Shown piece after piece: positions 15,335 through 23,034 of a stretch of DNA of 32,977 bases. The stretch spans positions 1 to 32,977 of the forward strand of contig CAMAWH010000058.1 in assembly GCA_945861635.1 (NCBI GenBank), in the 5' to 3' direction. The position numbers and the translations under genes were made by a program. The notes below the pieces were generated by a model. The model saw only the letters and a list, made by a program, of their open reading frames with translations, was not told the DNA's origin and made no database searches. Every line of letters starts with the position of its first letter. Within the stretch, counting starts at the first letter, position 1. Source of the stretch: Klebsiella pneumoniae (GTDB lineage Bacteria; Myxococcota_A; UBA796; SXON01).

Positions 15335-17895
15335 TTCTTGCTCCCAAATACAAGCACCGGCACTGGAAAAGTGAGCGACGCCGGTTCGACGTCCGCAAGC
15401 AAGTACCATTCGGCCCCAGGCGGCTGGGCCCGGACCGGCACACTATCCCAACCCGGCCAGTTCCAGATCGGCAGTTCATTCGCCACGAAGCCGTTGGCGT
15501 CCACGCGCTTGGGATCCCTGACCACGTCCGCCGTCAGCGAGAGGCGGAGGAAGTCAGCGGCGATCTGGTTGCCCACGCCGACCGTATTCGTTCCGCTTTC
15601 CATCTGGTCGCGCCACGCGACAGCGGCCGTTCGCCACCGTTCTGTGCCCAGCAGGAACCCCGCGGACGAGTCCAACCGTACGACGAGGCTCCCCGCGCCC
15701 CGTGTCGCGACGCTGACCGCGTTCGCGCGCGAAAGCAGCCACGAGAGTCTGCGAAACGTGAGCCACGAGGAGCGTCGACTGGCGTCCTCGTCTACTGTGA
15801 ACGCCGGGTCGCCGCGCCGCTTCACGTCGCGACGGAGCCCCATGGCAGAAAATGACGTCCACCTGGTTGTGGCAACGCTGGACTCGATGGTGTGCCAGGC
15901 CACAAACTCGGCGCCACTGCCGATTCCGATGAGCACGCGCCGTGCCAACATCCCGGCCTGAAATCGCTCGTCCGTGCCCGCGTACCAAGCGGCGTCGTGG
16001 GCCGGCGTGATGGCGGTATCGGCCGGCTCGGCCGCCGGAAAGCCAAGTTCGGGGATCGCCCACGCCAGTTCGATCCCGAAATCCGTCGTGAGTGGCCGAA
16101 CGACCTGTTCGATAAACTCTCCGCACTCTGCTGCAAAGATGTCGTCGGAACAGTAGCCGACCTCCTTCTTCGAACCCATTTGGTTGTAGTGATGGTAATA
16201 ATGGAAACTGACGGCGTGCAACAGGCGGTCGTGGCCCAGGACCGTGTCTGGTGGCTCCGGTGGCCAAAACCAACCGGCAGCGGCGCAAGTGTTCGCCCAA
16301 TCGAACGCCGAATAGCGGAAGTCGTGGGTGGTGGAGGTCAGCCAACTCAGGAGCGCCTTGCTGCCGCCGCTGCGCCGCGTTTCCACCGCCTCTGCGTACA
16401 CCTCAAAACGTCCGCCGATCTGTTGCAAGTAGGGTCCGCACGCATGGTGCAACCAATCGAGGCGGGTCAACCACTCGTCTGTGCCATCCTCAGGGCTGAT
16501 TCGCGCGGCGTAGCTGGCGAGACCCGCCGCCATGAAGCGAGCATCGGTCCATCCCTGCGCCACCGAAGATGCGACGAGAAAGTGAAATCTCCCGTACTCG
16601 GCCGCACCGTCCGTGTCCGCGGTATTCGTCCCGTCGGGGGCCGCCTTCTTCCAGCACACGTCCATTTCGTTTCCGCACTCGACGTAGGGGATCGTCGCCC
16701 CGAGCGGTTGGCCGGTGATCCCCTCGATGAGCGGCCGGATGAGCGCGAGGAATTCTCCAAATGCCTGACCGAACGCCGCGACGGCCAACTGCTTCCGGCG
16801 GGCAACCTCGTCCGCATACTCGTCGTCGTCGCCGGGGCGGATCAGGAGTGCAAATTGGTGGTACGCGAGTGCATCGGGCGTCACGGTTTGGTACGTCATT
16901 AGCATCGGCTCGATCTGGGTTTCTGCCCAATAGAACTCGTCCCAACCGGCCTCCGTTACGATCACGGCACGCGCCTGATGGCGCACCGACTGCGCGCTCG
17001 ATAGATGCGCGTTGATTTTTTTCAGGTTCGGTTGACCATCGGACCCATTTGCCGGATCGACGACCCCCTCATCCGTCGGCCGCCACCCCCCTCCGTAGGT
17101 GAAGACCGTGGGAATGATCCGAACGCCTGCAAGCGCACACGCCACTACCGCAAGTCCAAACGGTGCAAACGCCAGATAGTAGTCCGCTACCAATCGCGCA
17201 TAGAGGTCGGCCGGCGGCGGGATTACGGCGTCCGCTCGCAGCATGGCCTTCCGGGCCGCCGTTGCGGCATCGTCCGTCGGGTCCTCGGCCTCGTACGGAA
17301 ACACGTAGCCCCAGATGGGGTCGACGCCTTCGGGTTGCCGAATCACGCCGCAGCCGGCCGCCGCGAGATCGCCGATGACATTGAACAGGTCGCCGTACTG
17401 CGCGACCTTCGCGTCGTAGTCAACGTCGCCAGGCGAAACCATGCGGGGACGATTCACGCCCAGGCGTCGGCAGGGTCGGGTGTGGTCCTCACCGGTGGGC
17501 CTCGGCGCGCTTCCCGTCAGGGACAACGGAGGCGGTATCGTGCCGACGGTGACGTGGCGCTTCTGTTCCTCTGGGGCCACGCCCTGCGCGTACACGGCTT
17601 GTTCCTCGGCTCCGACTTCGTCCGACGAATCGTCCGCCTGTGACGGACCATTGCCCGACACGGAAGCCGACCCGCTCACCCGCCGCTGAGCCGCAGCTAA
17701 GGCGAGTTGTTCAAGCCGGGGCTCCAGCATTTCGCCGATCCGGGCGTCTACCCATCCCGTGTCCCGCAGGCGCCGCACAATGGCGGCCACCGAGGGGGCA
17801 CGACCGCGTTTGCACTCCACTGCAAACGGCTGAAGATCGGCACCGGAACGCCAGACGCCAGCACGACGGTCGTAGATCCGGGCGGATGGGTCCAA
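15331..17895 (-). CDS. Putative clan GH-A-like TIM-barrel glycosidase
   Basis: About 854 residues if started at TTG 17895, preceded by GAGGCGGGG. The same frame is open further upstream but there the other minus frame codes better. From about residue 155 to 720 the sequence reads like a beta/alpha barrel. Three landmarks fit clan GH-A hydrolases: a strand ending ECGNEMD (E410 as acid/base after Asn), VSFHYYHHYN (the HxY strand), and WAIPELGFP with E616 as candidate nucleophile. The acid-to-nucleophile distance, about 206 residues, is longer than usual, implying an insertion. The N-terminal ~150 residues are charged and low-complexity. No signal peptide is seen. It overlaps the next gene by GTGA. 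It may act on an unknown glycan; a degenerate non-enzymatic barrel is possible. Confidence 0.62.
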   Translation of the reverse strand: MDPSARIYDRRAGVWRSGADLQPFAVECKRGRAPSVAAIVRRLRDTGWVDARIGEMLEPRLEQLALAAAQRRVSGSASVSGNGPSQADDSSDEVGAEEQAVYAQGVAPEEQKRHVTVGTIPPPLSLTGSAPRPTGEDHTRPCRRLGVNRPRMVSPGDVDYDAKVAQYGDLFNVIGDLAAAGCGVIRQPEGVDPIWGYVFPYEAEDPTDDAATAARKAMLRADAVIPPPADLYARLVADYYLAFAPFGLAVVACALAGVRIIPTVFTYGGGWRPTDEGVVDPANGSDGQPNLKKINAHLSSAQSVRHQARAVIVTEAGWDEFYWAETQIEPMLMTYQTVTPDALAYHQFALLIRPGDDDEYADEVARRKQLAVAAFGQAFGEFLALIRPLIEGITGQPLGATIPYVECGNEMDVCWKKAAPDGTNTADTDGAAEYGRFHFLVASSVAQGWTDARFMAAGLASYAARISPEDGTDEWLTRLDWLHHACGPYLQQIGGRFEVYAEAVETRRSGGSKALLSWLTSTTHDFRYSAFDWANTCAAAGWFWPPEPPDTVLGHDRLLHAVSFHYYHHYNQMGSKKEVGYCSDDIFAAECGEFIEQVVRPLTTDFGIELAWAIPELGFPAAEPADTAITPAHDAAWYAGTDERFQAGMLARRVLIGIGSGAEFVAWHTIESSVATTRWTSFSAMGLRRDVKRRGDPAFTVDEDASRRSSWLTFRRLSWLLSRANAVSVATRGAGSLVVRLDSSAGFLLGTERWRTAAVAWRDQMESGTNTVGVGNQIAADFLRLSLTADVVRDPKRVDANGFVANELPIWNWPGWDSVPVRAQPPGAEWYLLADVEPASLTFPVPVLVFGSKK

Positions 17896-17908
17896 CTCGC
17901 GCCCCGCC

Positions 17909-18532
17909 TCAGCAGCAGAACGGTCGGCAGGCCACGCCCACCGACACGTCGCCCTTGTCCCCTGCGACTCCGCCCGTCTTGGCGTGGTACTGGAGGAGCA
18001 GGCGGATGCGGCGGCGGCCCAATCGCGTCCGATCCGTGAAGACGACGGGAGCGGGGTACGACGCGGCGTTGACTTCCGCAACCACGACGTCGCCGTCCAC
18101 GGGCTGCGTCCATTCGCTGTCCTCGTATTTCCACTGAATGAGCACGCGGCATCCGAAATTCGCTGTGCTGACATTCCGTAGTTCGACGTGGACGATGATT
18201 TCCTGAAGCGCTGGCCCGAGCAATTCCAGTTCGGCGCATTGCAACACCTTTTGATCCCACACGGTGTTTCCCACCGAAATCGCGATGACCGTCTCGCGAA
18301 CCAGCAGGTCAAACCAGCGAATCCCGCCGGGAAGGCTGACGCCCCCCCCCGAAAAACCATCCTTGAACGCCATTTGTTCACCCCGTGAAGCACCTCGTGC
18401 CGGGAGCGGCCCGAGATCGATACGGTACCACATGCTGGCGAACGACGGCAAATCGCGCCCACGAAACTCCGGAACGCTCAGCGCAACCGACCACGAGGCC
18501 AGGAGCCGTGTCGATCGGCGAGGACGCCCCAT
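17909..18532 (-). CDS. Hypothetical protein preceding the TIM-barrel gene
   Basis: 207 codons from ATG 18532, eight bases after the VapC stop; ATG 18373 (MAFKDGFSGGG, with GGGGTGA before it) is an alternative giving 154 residues. From about residue 60 the composition alternates hydrophobic and polar residues like a beta-sandwich (LLVRETVIAISVG, ELLGPALQEIIVHVELRN, VLIQWKYEDSEW, RIRLLLQYHAKTGG). The stop is followed after 13 bases by the start proposed for the barrel gene, so the two are probably co-transcribed. The next gene's frame runs under this one, so a single longer protein split by a frameshift cannot be excluded. No family recognised. Confidence 0.55.
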   Translation of the reverse strand: MGRPRRSTRLLASWSVALSVPEFRGRDLPSFASMWYRIDLGPLPARGASRGEQMAFKDGFSGGGVSLPGGIRWFDLLVRETVIAISVGNTVWDQKVLQCAELELLGPALQEIIVHVELRNVSTANFGCRVLIQWKYEDSEWTQPVDGDVVVAEVNAASYPAPVVFTDRTRLGRRRIRLLLQYHAKTGGVAGDKGDVSVGVACRPFCC

Positions 18533-18540
18533 CAGAACGC

Positions 18541-18918
18541 CTAGTTCCAGCGCGCCACAAGGCAGTTCGCCAGCATCGTGGCGTCTTTTGTCACCAACGG
18601 TACGTCGTCGGCGAGCGCGTGCGCGGCGATCATCCGGTCGAACGGATCACGCGTCCACGTCAGCGTTCCGGCGATGGCGATGACCCGGGTGAACGAACTC
18701 TCGGCGACCCGGAGGTCGATTCGCGCCTCCAGCGACGCCAACAACTCCAACGGGTGGCTGCGCAAACGGCCGACCTCGTGAAGCAGCATCAGCTCCAGAC
18801 GAACCATCGGCGAAATCATCGGAATGCTGCGATTCAGGCGGTCGCGCAGCGTGAGCGGAAACCGTTCCAGATCCCCGTCATGCAGCCAAATTGTGGCGTG
18901 GGTATCGAGATGAATCAC
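18541..18918 (-). CDS. PIN-domain toxin, VapC family
   Basis: 125 residues from GTG 18918, overlapping the antitoxin stop as GTGA. It is a PIN-domain ribonuclease of type II toxin-antitoxin systems, cutting RNA with Mg2+ held by acidic residues. Visible PIN features are LDTHATIWL at the start (D4), VRLELMLLHEVGRL in the middle (conserved Glu), DPFDRMIAAHAL (conserved Asp pair) and LVTKDATM near the C-terminus (last Asp). The sequence appears intact, so it should be active. The upstream overlapping gene encodes the matching Phd-type antitoxin. The next downstream gene starts only eight bases later. Confidence 0.9.
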   Translation of the reverse strand: MIHLDTHATIWLHDGDLERFPLTLRDRLNRSIPMISPMVRLELMLLHEVGRLRSHPLELLASLEARIDLRVAESSFTRVIAIAGTLTWTRDPFDRMIAAHALADDVPLVTKDATMLANCLVARWN

Positions 18919-19148
18919 GGCGAGTCCGGCTTCCAGTACGACGACCAGTCCATGCAGACGATGCTGTCGGCGTCTCCAATGATCGAACTTGCACGAGGGG
19001 ACAGCTTGTGCAGCCACCCCGCCGGACGATCTCCGATGACGCGCAGGATTCGGCCCTTCCGCTCGATTTCCAGGGGTTCGCCTGTTTCGAGAACGTGATC
19101 CAGCAGCGTGTAAATGTCGGCGCGGAGGGCGGAGGCGGAGACGGGCAT
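18915..19148 (-). CDS. Phd/YefM-type antitoxin
   Basis: 77 residues from ATG 19148. The N-terminal half (MPVSASALRADIYTLLDHVL, then TGEPLEIERKGRILRVI) matches the Phd/YefM fold that dimerises and binds the operator of its own operon; the C-terminal tail (IVCMDWSSYWKPDSP) would be the toxin-neutralising segment. It overlaps the VapC gene by four bases. A pair of 11-base direct repeats just upstream is a likely site of its autoregulation. Starts farther upstream would read through these repeats and are less likely. Confidence 0.88.
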   Translation of the reverse strand: MPVSASALRADIYTLLDHVLETGEPLEIERKGRILRVIGDRPAGWLHKLSPRASSIIGDADSIVCMDWSSYWKPDSP

Positions 19149-19163
19149 GGGGCAGCGTACCCT

Positions 19164-19195
19164 CGTACGTGCGAGATGAAAAGACGTACGTGCGA
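19164..19195. promoter_or_regulatory. Operator-like direct repeats upstream of the TA operon
   Basis: CGTACGTGCGA occurs twice, at 19164-19174 and 19185-19195, exactly 21 bases (two DNA turns) apart; a partial third copy (GCGTAC) lies at 19155-19160. Each copy contains the palindrome CGTACG. The position, 16 to 47 bases before the antitoxin start, and the spacing fit cooperative binding of antitoxin dimers or toxin-antitoxin complex. No clear -35/-10 pair could be fixed. Confidence 0.6.
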
Positions 19196-19406
19196 TAAAA
19201 TCGATCATCCGTTGCTGGGACAGGCCGAAGTAGGGGGGTCTTGGCGAAGAAGTCGGACTTCGGTTGCGCGGCCTCGGCCGCCGCCCGCGCCGCTCGCCGC
19301 CCGCGCCGCGCGCAAGTGTCGAGCCGGCGAAACAAGCGGACGCCCTTCACGGCGGCCCCGAAAATGAACAATGAATCCCGCGATCTTCGATCAGCGCCTC
19401 GAACGC

Positions 19407-19634
19407 CTACCCCGCCATCTTCCACGTGCGCGCGTGAATGGCATTCCACGTTTCGAGGTACACCGCCTCCGCCGCCTCCTCAAGACGAGCCTTCCACAGC
19501 GCCGTGCGCCACATCCGCACGATCGGGTCACCCTCGGCGTAGCGAGCCAAATCTTCATCCGCCTGCTGAAGCAACGCATGAAGGTTTTCGTCCGCAACCT
19601 GAAGGTACTGGTCGGCAAGGGCAGTGCGGCTCAT
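19407..19634 (-). CDS. Small hypothetical helical protein (75 residues)
   Basis: 75 residues from ATG 19634, chosen over an upstream in-frame start at 19679 because GGAG precedes it and the upstream one would read through the operator. The sequence is mostly helical and acidic (QVADENLHALLQQADEDLARYA, shown as two helices split at about residue 20), ending in WKMAG; there is no signal or membrane segment. No family recognised. Its main interest is the promoter: a sigma-70-like pair with a TetR-type palindrome in the spacer lies directly upstream, implying ligand-controlled expression. Confidence 0.6.
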   Translation of the reverse strand: MSRTALADQYLQVADENLHALLQQADEDLARYAEGDPIVRMWRTALWKARLEEAAEAVYLETWNAIHARTWKMAG

Positions 19635-19649
19635 GTTCGCTCCACCCCC

Positions 19650-19679
19650 AACATAGACCGACCGGTCAGTATTTGCCAA
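19650..19679 (-). promoter_or_regulatory. Sigma-70-like promoter for the 75-residue gene
   Basis: On the minus strand TTGGCA (19679-19674) and TATGTT (19655-19650) are separated by 18 bases, a recognisable housekeeping promoter. Transcription would start near 19643, about nine bases before ATG 19634. Confidence 0.5.
19657..19670. promoter_or_regulatory. TetR-type operator palindrome in promoter spacer
   Basis: ACCGACCGGTCAGT is an inverted repeat with one mismatched pair, centred on CCGG, and lies between the -35 and -10 of the promoter above. Flanked by TAG on the left it resembles sites of TetR-family repressors (TAGACC-N4-GGTC). No TetR gene is in the window. Confidence 0.5.
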
Positions 19680-19680
19680 A

Positions 19681-19692
19681 CTGACGGGTCAG
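19681..19692. promoter_or_regulatory. Second operator-like palindrome
   Basis: CTGACGGGTCAG shares ACTGAC and GGTC with the site at 19657 and its centre is 23 bases away, about two DNA turns. It may be a second half of a cooperative repressor site. It is followed by TTTTTT on the plus strand and could also act as a weak terminator for any plus-strand transcript. Confidence 0.4.
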
Positions 19693-19698
19693 ATTTTT

Positions 19699-20193
19699 TC
19701 AGATTGCGAGCGCGATCACCAAAAGCAGGGCGTTCAACATAAGGTGTCGACCGACACGGGCCGTCGCGTCCTCGTACGCGCCGCGATCCGCGATCACCCC
19801 GTCACGGTCGAGCAGCCGGCAGTCGTCCAGCGTCCAGATTTCCAGCGAAATGTAGTTCACCCAATACATGAAGAATATCACCGCTCGCGCCGATTCTACC
19901 TGCATTTCAGAGGTATCCCAACGCAGCGTAAAGGCCTCCGGCATCCCCGCGCCGGGGTTCACGGCCGCCGGCCACAGTGCCAAGAAGGCGAACACTGCGA
20001 CGCCCAGGGTGATGCCGAAGCCGCCGCCAAACGACCGGTACACGCGCACGAGATCTTCCGTACGAACATGAGGAATTCGCGTACGACCGGCGAACAACAG
20101 CGCGAACAGGATGACCCCGCCGGCGTGCACGCTGCCGGAAAGCGTGAGTGCCCGATCGGCCACGGGCCCCAGCTGCGCCAAAATTGCGATCAT
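19699..20193 (-). CDS. Four-helix membrane protein
   Basis: 164 residues from ATG 20193, which overlaps the MmgE/PrpD stop as ATGA. Hydrophobic segments lie at about 22-36 (GGVILFALLFAG), 55-75 (FGITLGVAVFAFLALWPAA), 100-120 (AVIFFMYWVNYISLEIW) and the last 15 residues (LMLNALLLVIALAI). No family recognised; the layout resembles small DUF4149-like or DoxX-like integral membrane proteins. Last gene of the operon led by the subtilisin-like gene; may act in membrane transit or sensing of the substrate handled by that operon (inference). Confidence 0.7.
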   Translation of the reverse strand: MIAILAQLGPVADRALTLSGSVHAGGVILFALLFAGRTRIPHVRTEDLVRVYRSFGGGFGITLGVAVFAFLALWPAAVNPGAGMPEAFTLRWDTSEMQVESARAVIFFMYWVNYISLEIWTLDDCRLLDRDGVIADRGAYEDATARVGRHLMLNALLLVIALAI

Positions 20194-21572
20194 GACCCCA
20201 GCCGCGCGACCCAATCCGCACCCGACGCGTTGGCGGCCGTTCCGTCCAGCAGCGCGTCAAACTCGCCGCCCCCGAACCGCGCCCGCGCCACCGCTTCCAT
20301 GTCGCCTCCGCCGACCGTCCCGCGCGGCGCCGACCGACGTTCCGGCCACCACCCGCCGCGCGTCGTGTACAGCTTCACGGCGACCGGCAACCGCCAGCGG
20401 AACGCGTCGACTGCGTCTCCCGACAGCGCTGGACCGCCCGCGCGTAAAGCGCGCAGCACTCGATCCGCTCGTCCAGCGATCAGGGCCCGGATGTCCAACC
20501 CCGGCAACATGCCCTCCGCGCGCAACCGACGCGCCGTCGCAAACGGGCGCACGCCGAGTGGGCCTACGATGGGCGCCAGGCTCTCGACCGTTCCGAGTGT
20601 CGACTTCCAGTCGTGCAGCAGCTCAATGCGGGACGCAACACCCTCGATGTCGGCCGCCTTTTCGCCCACGTCGGCGAGGACCTCCGGGGTCAACTCGTGA
20701 AACGCCACCAGGGCGCCCACCGACCGCTTGATCGACGCGCCGAGGACGAACGGATCGAGGCCCTCGATGGCGTCCGACGCCCGCTCCAACGCCGCGGGCA
20801 GCGTCCCGACGCTGATTTCCACGCGCTCAACCTGATCGCACCGCAGCCGCTTCTCGGCGGCGCGCACGTGCCGGTCCAGAATCTCACCAACGGCTTCAAC
20901 GGCAACGCCCGTCCACGCCGATCCGGGCTGCGCCTTGAGCACCAGCGTGTGCGTCAGCCATGCGACGCCCAATCCGGCGTCGGCCCCGGACAACGGCGTC
21001 CAAGCGTCGAGGCGGTCGAGCACGGTTGGATCACCGCCCCGCGCCGTCACCGCCTGCGCCACAGTGTCCCTGCCGAAGGCATCGGGGTTGCCGACACGCT
21101 CGGCAAATGGATGAATATGGCTGCCCTCCACCGCCGCAGCCACCGCGCCTGCGATCGCGTCCGCATCGAGGCCGTCGAGCCACGCCGCCGCCGCCGCCGC
21201 CGCCGCCGCAACCGGGCGGGCGTCACTCCCATCCGCGCGCGGGCCAAACAGCGCCGTCAACCCGACGCGCCCGCCGATCTCATTGCCGATCACCGTCGCA
21301 AGGAGAAGTTCGTTGACGGTGTGACCCGGCGCCCGCGCCCACACGGCGGGTAGCGCGCCGAGTCCAGTACGACCGGCGAGAAGGAAATCATCCCACTCCC
21401 ACCGTGCCAGGACGCCGGCTGCCTCTGAGGCACCGCCGCTGACGCGTCCGCCGCACCTCCGCACCGCCCCCGCCGCCGCGAGATGTTGCAGGCGGGCGAT
21501 GCGCAAAACATCATCGGGTGCGGAGGTCAAGCCCCGAGCCCAACGCGCCATCGTGTGCAGGGAGTTGGACAT
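20190..21572 (-). CDS. MmgE/PrpD family protein
   Basis: 460 residues from ATG 21572, overlapping the preceding stop by one base (TGATG). MmgE/PrpD proteins include 2-methylcitrate dehydratase and aconitate decarboxylase-like enzymes acting on small carboxylic acids. Matching features are an all-helical N-terminal half with NEIGGRVGLTALFGP, an alanine-rich helix followed by LDGLDADAIAGAVAAA, KAQPGSAWTGVAVEAVG, and an alpha/beta C-terminal part with VERVEISVG. The FGP segment stands where the family has the GFHPTAxxGxFG active-site region and appears weakened, so the enzyme may have another substrate. It contains an alanine run encoded by eight GCC triplets. Neighbours are a FadL-like porin and a four-helix membrane protein. 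Confidence 0.75.
   Translation of the reverse strand: MSNSLHTMARWARGLTSAPDDVLRIARLQHLAAAGAVRRCGGRVSGGASEAAGVLARWEWDDFLLAGRTGLGALPAVWARAPGHTVNELLLATVIGNEIGGRVGLTALFGPRADGSDARPVAAAAAAAAAWLDGLDADAIAGAVAAAVEGSHIHPFAERVGNPDAFGRDTVAQAVTARGGDPTVLDRLDAWTPLSGADAGLGVAWLTHTLVLKAQPGSAWTGVAVEAVGEILDRHVRAAEKRLRCDQVERVEISVGTLPAALERASDAIEGLDPFVLGASIKRSVGALVAFHELTPEVLADVGEKAADIEGVASRIELLHDWKSTLGTVESLAPIVGPLGVRPFATARRLRAEGMLPGLDIRALIAGRADRVLRALRAGGPALSGDAVDAFRWRLPVAVKLYTTRGGWWPERRSAPRGTVGGGDMEAVARARFGGGEFDALLDGTAANASGADWVARLGS
21184..21207. repeat. (GCC)8 triplet run in the MmgE/PrpD gene
   Basis: Eight GCC units in a row (plus strand) encode part of the polyalanine stretch of the MmgE/PrpD protein. Length changes would keep the frame and only vary the alanine count. 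Confidence 0.6.
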
Positions 21573-23032
21573 CAGTACTCAAAACTCCATTGCGCGCCGG
21601 CGGCGAGAAGGTGGCCGCCGATGGGGATCGGCGCGCCGTCTCGCGAATAACCCGCGGTCGGCGTTTTTGGGCTGCCCCGGTCGAGCGAACCCCGCGCCAG
21701 CACGTGGTATTGGAAGAACCCGTCGAGGCGAACCAGCCTGCGATTTCCTTCCTTCCGGAAGGGATCATCGTGTTCGACGCCCAGGCCGACCGCAAAAATG
21801 AATCGGTCGGCGTCGAGCAGCGCGGTAGCGGTCGTCTGGGAGACGAGCGGCGTCGGCTCGAAGCCGAGGCCGCCGCGGGTGTGGATGTGGATGTCTCCCC
21901 AGCGTTCCCACAGTCGGAACGCGGGAAGTTGCAGTTCGGCGCCAACGCGAGGGGCCCAGGTCGCCTGCAACTCGATATCGTAGGGATTGCCATCTTCGAT
22001 CGAGCCGTCTTCCAACTCGATGGCGGCGCCGTTCACCGTGGCGTGGGTCACCTTTGCGATGTTGACCTTCATCTGATCCCAGGCGGTGCGTCGCATGTCC
22101 ACGGACAACGTGAGCGTTTGTTTGATGGCGTACGCTGCACCAAAATCGAGCCTCGCGGGCACGTAGTGGTCGAACACGCCGAGCTGAATCGCCATGACCA
22201 AGGGCACGACGATGTCGTTGACGTCACCGATGTCCTCGGTCCGAGCGTTGATCTGGAGGTCGATGTAGACGTCCACAGGCAGTCCGGCCTCGCCGCGCCA
22301 TTCCGCGCCCAATTCCAAACCGTCCAGGGCGGGAATCGCCTGACCGGCATCCCAATGCAGCGATGCGAGCGGGGCAAACCCCGGCACAAGGTCCAGCGAC
22401 ATCGAATGCACGTCGAGCGAGACGCCAACGACATCCCCCGCGCTGTCATCTCCCTCCTCCGCGCCCGAAACCGTCAGGTCAAGCGTCGCATCGAGGCTAT
22501 ACCGGGCGCGCGGAATGACCTGCATACCCGCGCCCACAGCGAGGCCCCATTTCGGGCGCCATCCCGCACCGATGCCAAGCTCGTACCGCTGCGCGCGATT
22601 CTCGTAGAGAAAGTACGTAGGAATTTGCGGTTCGAACGTCTGTAAACGAAGGAGCCGCTGCAAGGGAAGGAACAGGCCGCCGCCGATGGCGAACGTCTTT
22701 CCGATGGGGCGCGAAGCTGCGATTACAAAGCCTTGAACGGGATCGTAGGCGGGTCCGGCGTCCAGTGGCGGGTCGTCTTTGTTCACCAGCCCATCGCGAT
22801 TGGTGTCCCACCACAGCTCCGGCGCCCGCTCGAACTGCGCATCGACCCCCATGAAACCGATGGAAAGCTGCGGAAACCTTGTCCCGGCCAGACTCGCCGG
22901 GTTGTCGAGGATGCTTTCCGCGCCCTCGGCCATGGCCACGCCGCCGCCGGCGCGACCCATCCGCCGGGCGCCAAAGCCGTAGAACTCCACCGGGCTCGCC
23001 CACGCCGCTCCGGCAAACGCCGATAAAAGCAC
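21572..23032 (-). CDS. FadL/TodX-like outer membrane protein
   Basis: 486 residues from GTG 23032, two bases after the subtilisin-like stop. OMPP1/FadL-type barrels carry hydrophobic compounds such as long-chain fatty acids or aromatics across the outer membrane. Supporting features: short uncharged signal MLLSAFAGAAWA; the N-terminal GFGARRMGRAGG and ESILDNPASLAG segment (the NPA hallmark of the hatch); many alternating beta strands; and the C-terminal aromatic WSFEY expected for BAM-dependent insertion. An insertion at 76-87 (DTNRDGLVNKDD) is a calcium EF-hand loop, unusual in this family. Its stop overlaps the MmgE/PrpD start by one base, linking transport to metabolism. Confidence 0.86.
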   Translation of the reverse strand: MLLSAFAGAAWASPVEFYGFGARRMGRAGGGVAMAEGAESILDNPASLAGTRFPQLSIGFMGVDAQFERAPELWWDTNRDGLVNKDDPPLDAGPAYDPVQGFVIAASRPIGKTFAIGGGLFLPLQRLLRLQTFEPQIPTYFLYENRAQRYELGIGAGWRPKWGLAVGAGMQVIPRARYSLDATLDLTVSGAEEGDDSAGDVVGVSLDVHSMSLDLVPGFAPLASLHWDAGQAIPALDGLELGAEWRGEAGLPVDVYIDLQINARTEDIGDVNDIVVPLVMAIQLGVFDHYVPARLDFGAAYAIKQTLTLSVDMRRTAWDQMKVNIAKVTHATVNGAAIELEDGSIEDGNPYDIELQATWAPRVGAELQLPAFRLWERWGDIHIHTRGGLGFEPTPLVSQTTATALLDADRFIFAVGLGVEHDDPFRKEGNRRLVRLDGFFQYHVLARGSLDRGSPKTPTAGYSRDGAPIPIGGHLLAAGAQWSFEY

Positions 23033-23034
23033 GA

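Noticed and set aside
19201..19406. Possible IS or transposon remnant beside the toxin-antitoxin pair
   Set aside because: No inverted terminal repeats, target duplications or transposase-like residues seen.
19681..19700. Intrinsic terminator (CTGACGGGTCAG then T-run)
   Set aside because: The T-run follows on the plus strand, while the genes here are on the minus strand; reading it as an operator-like palindrome fits better.
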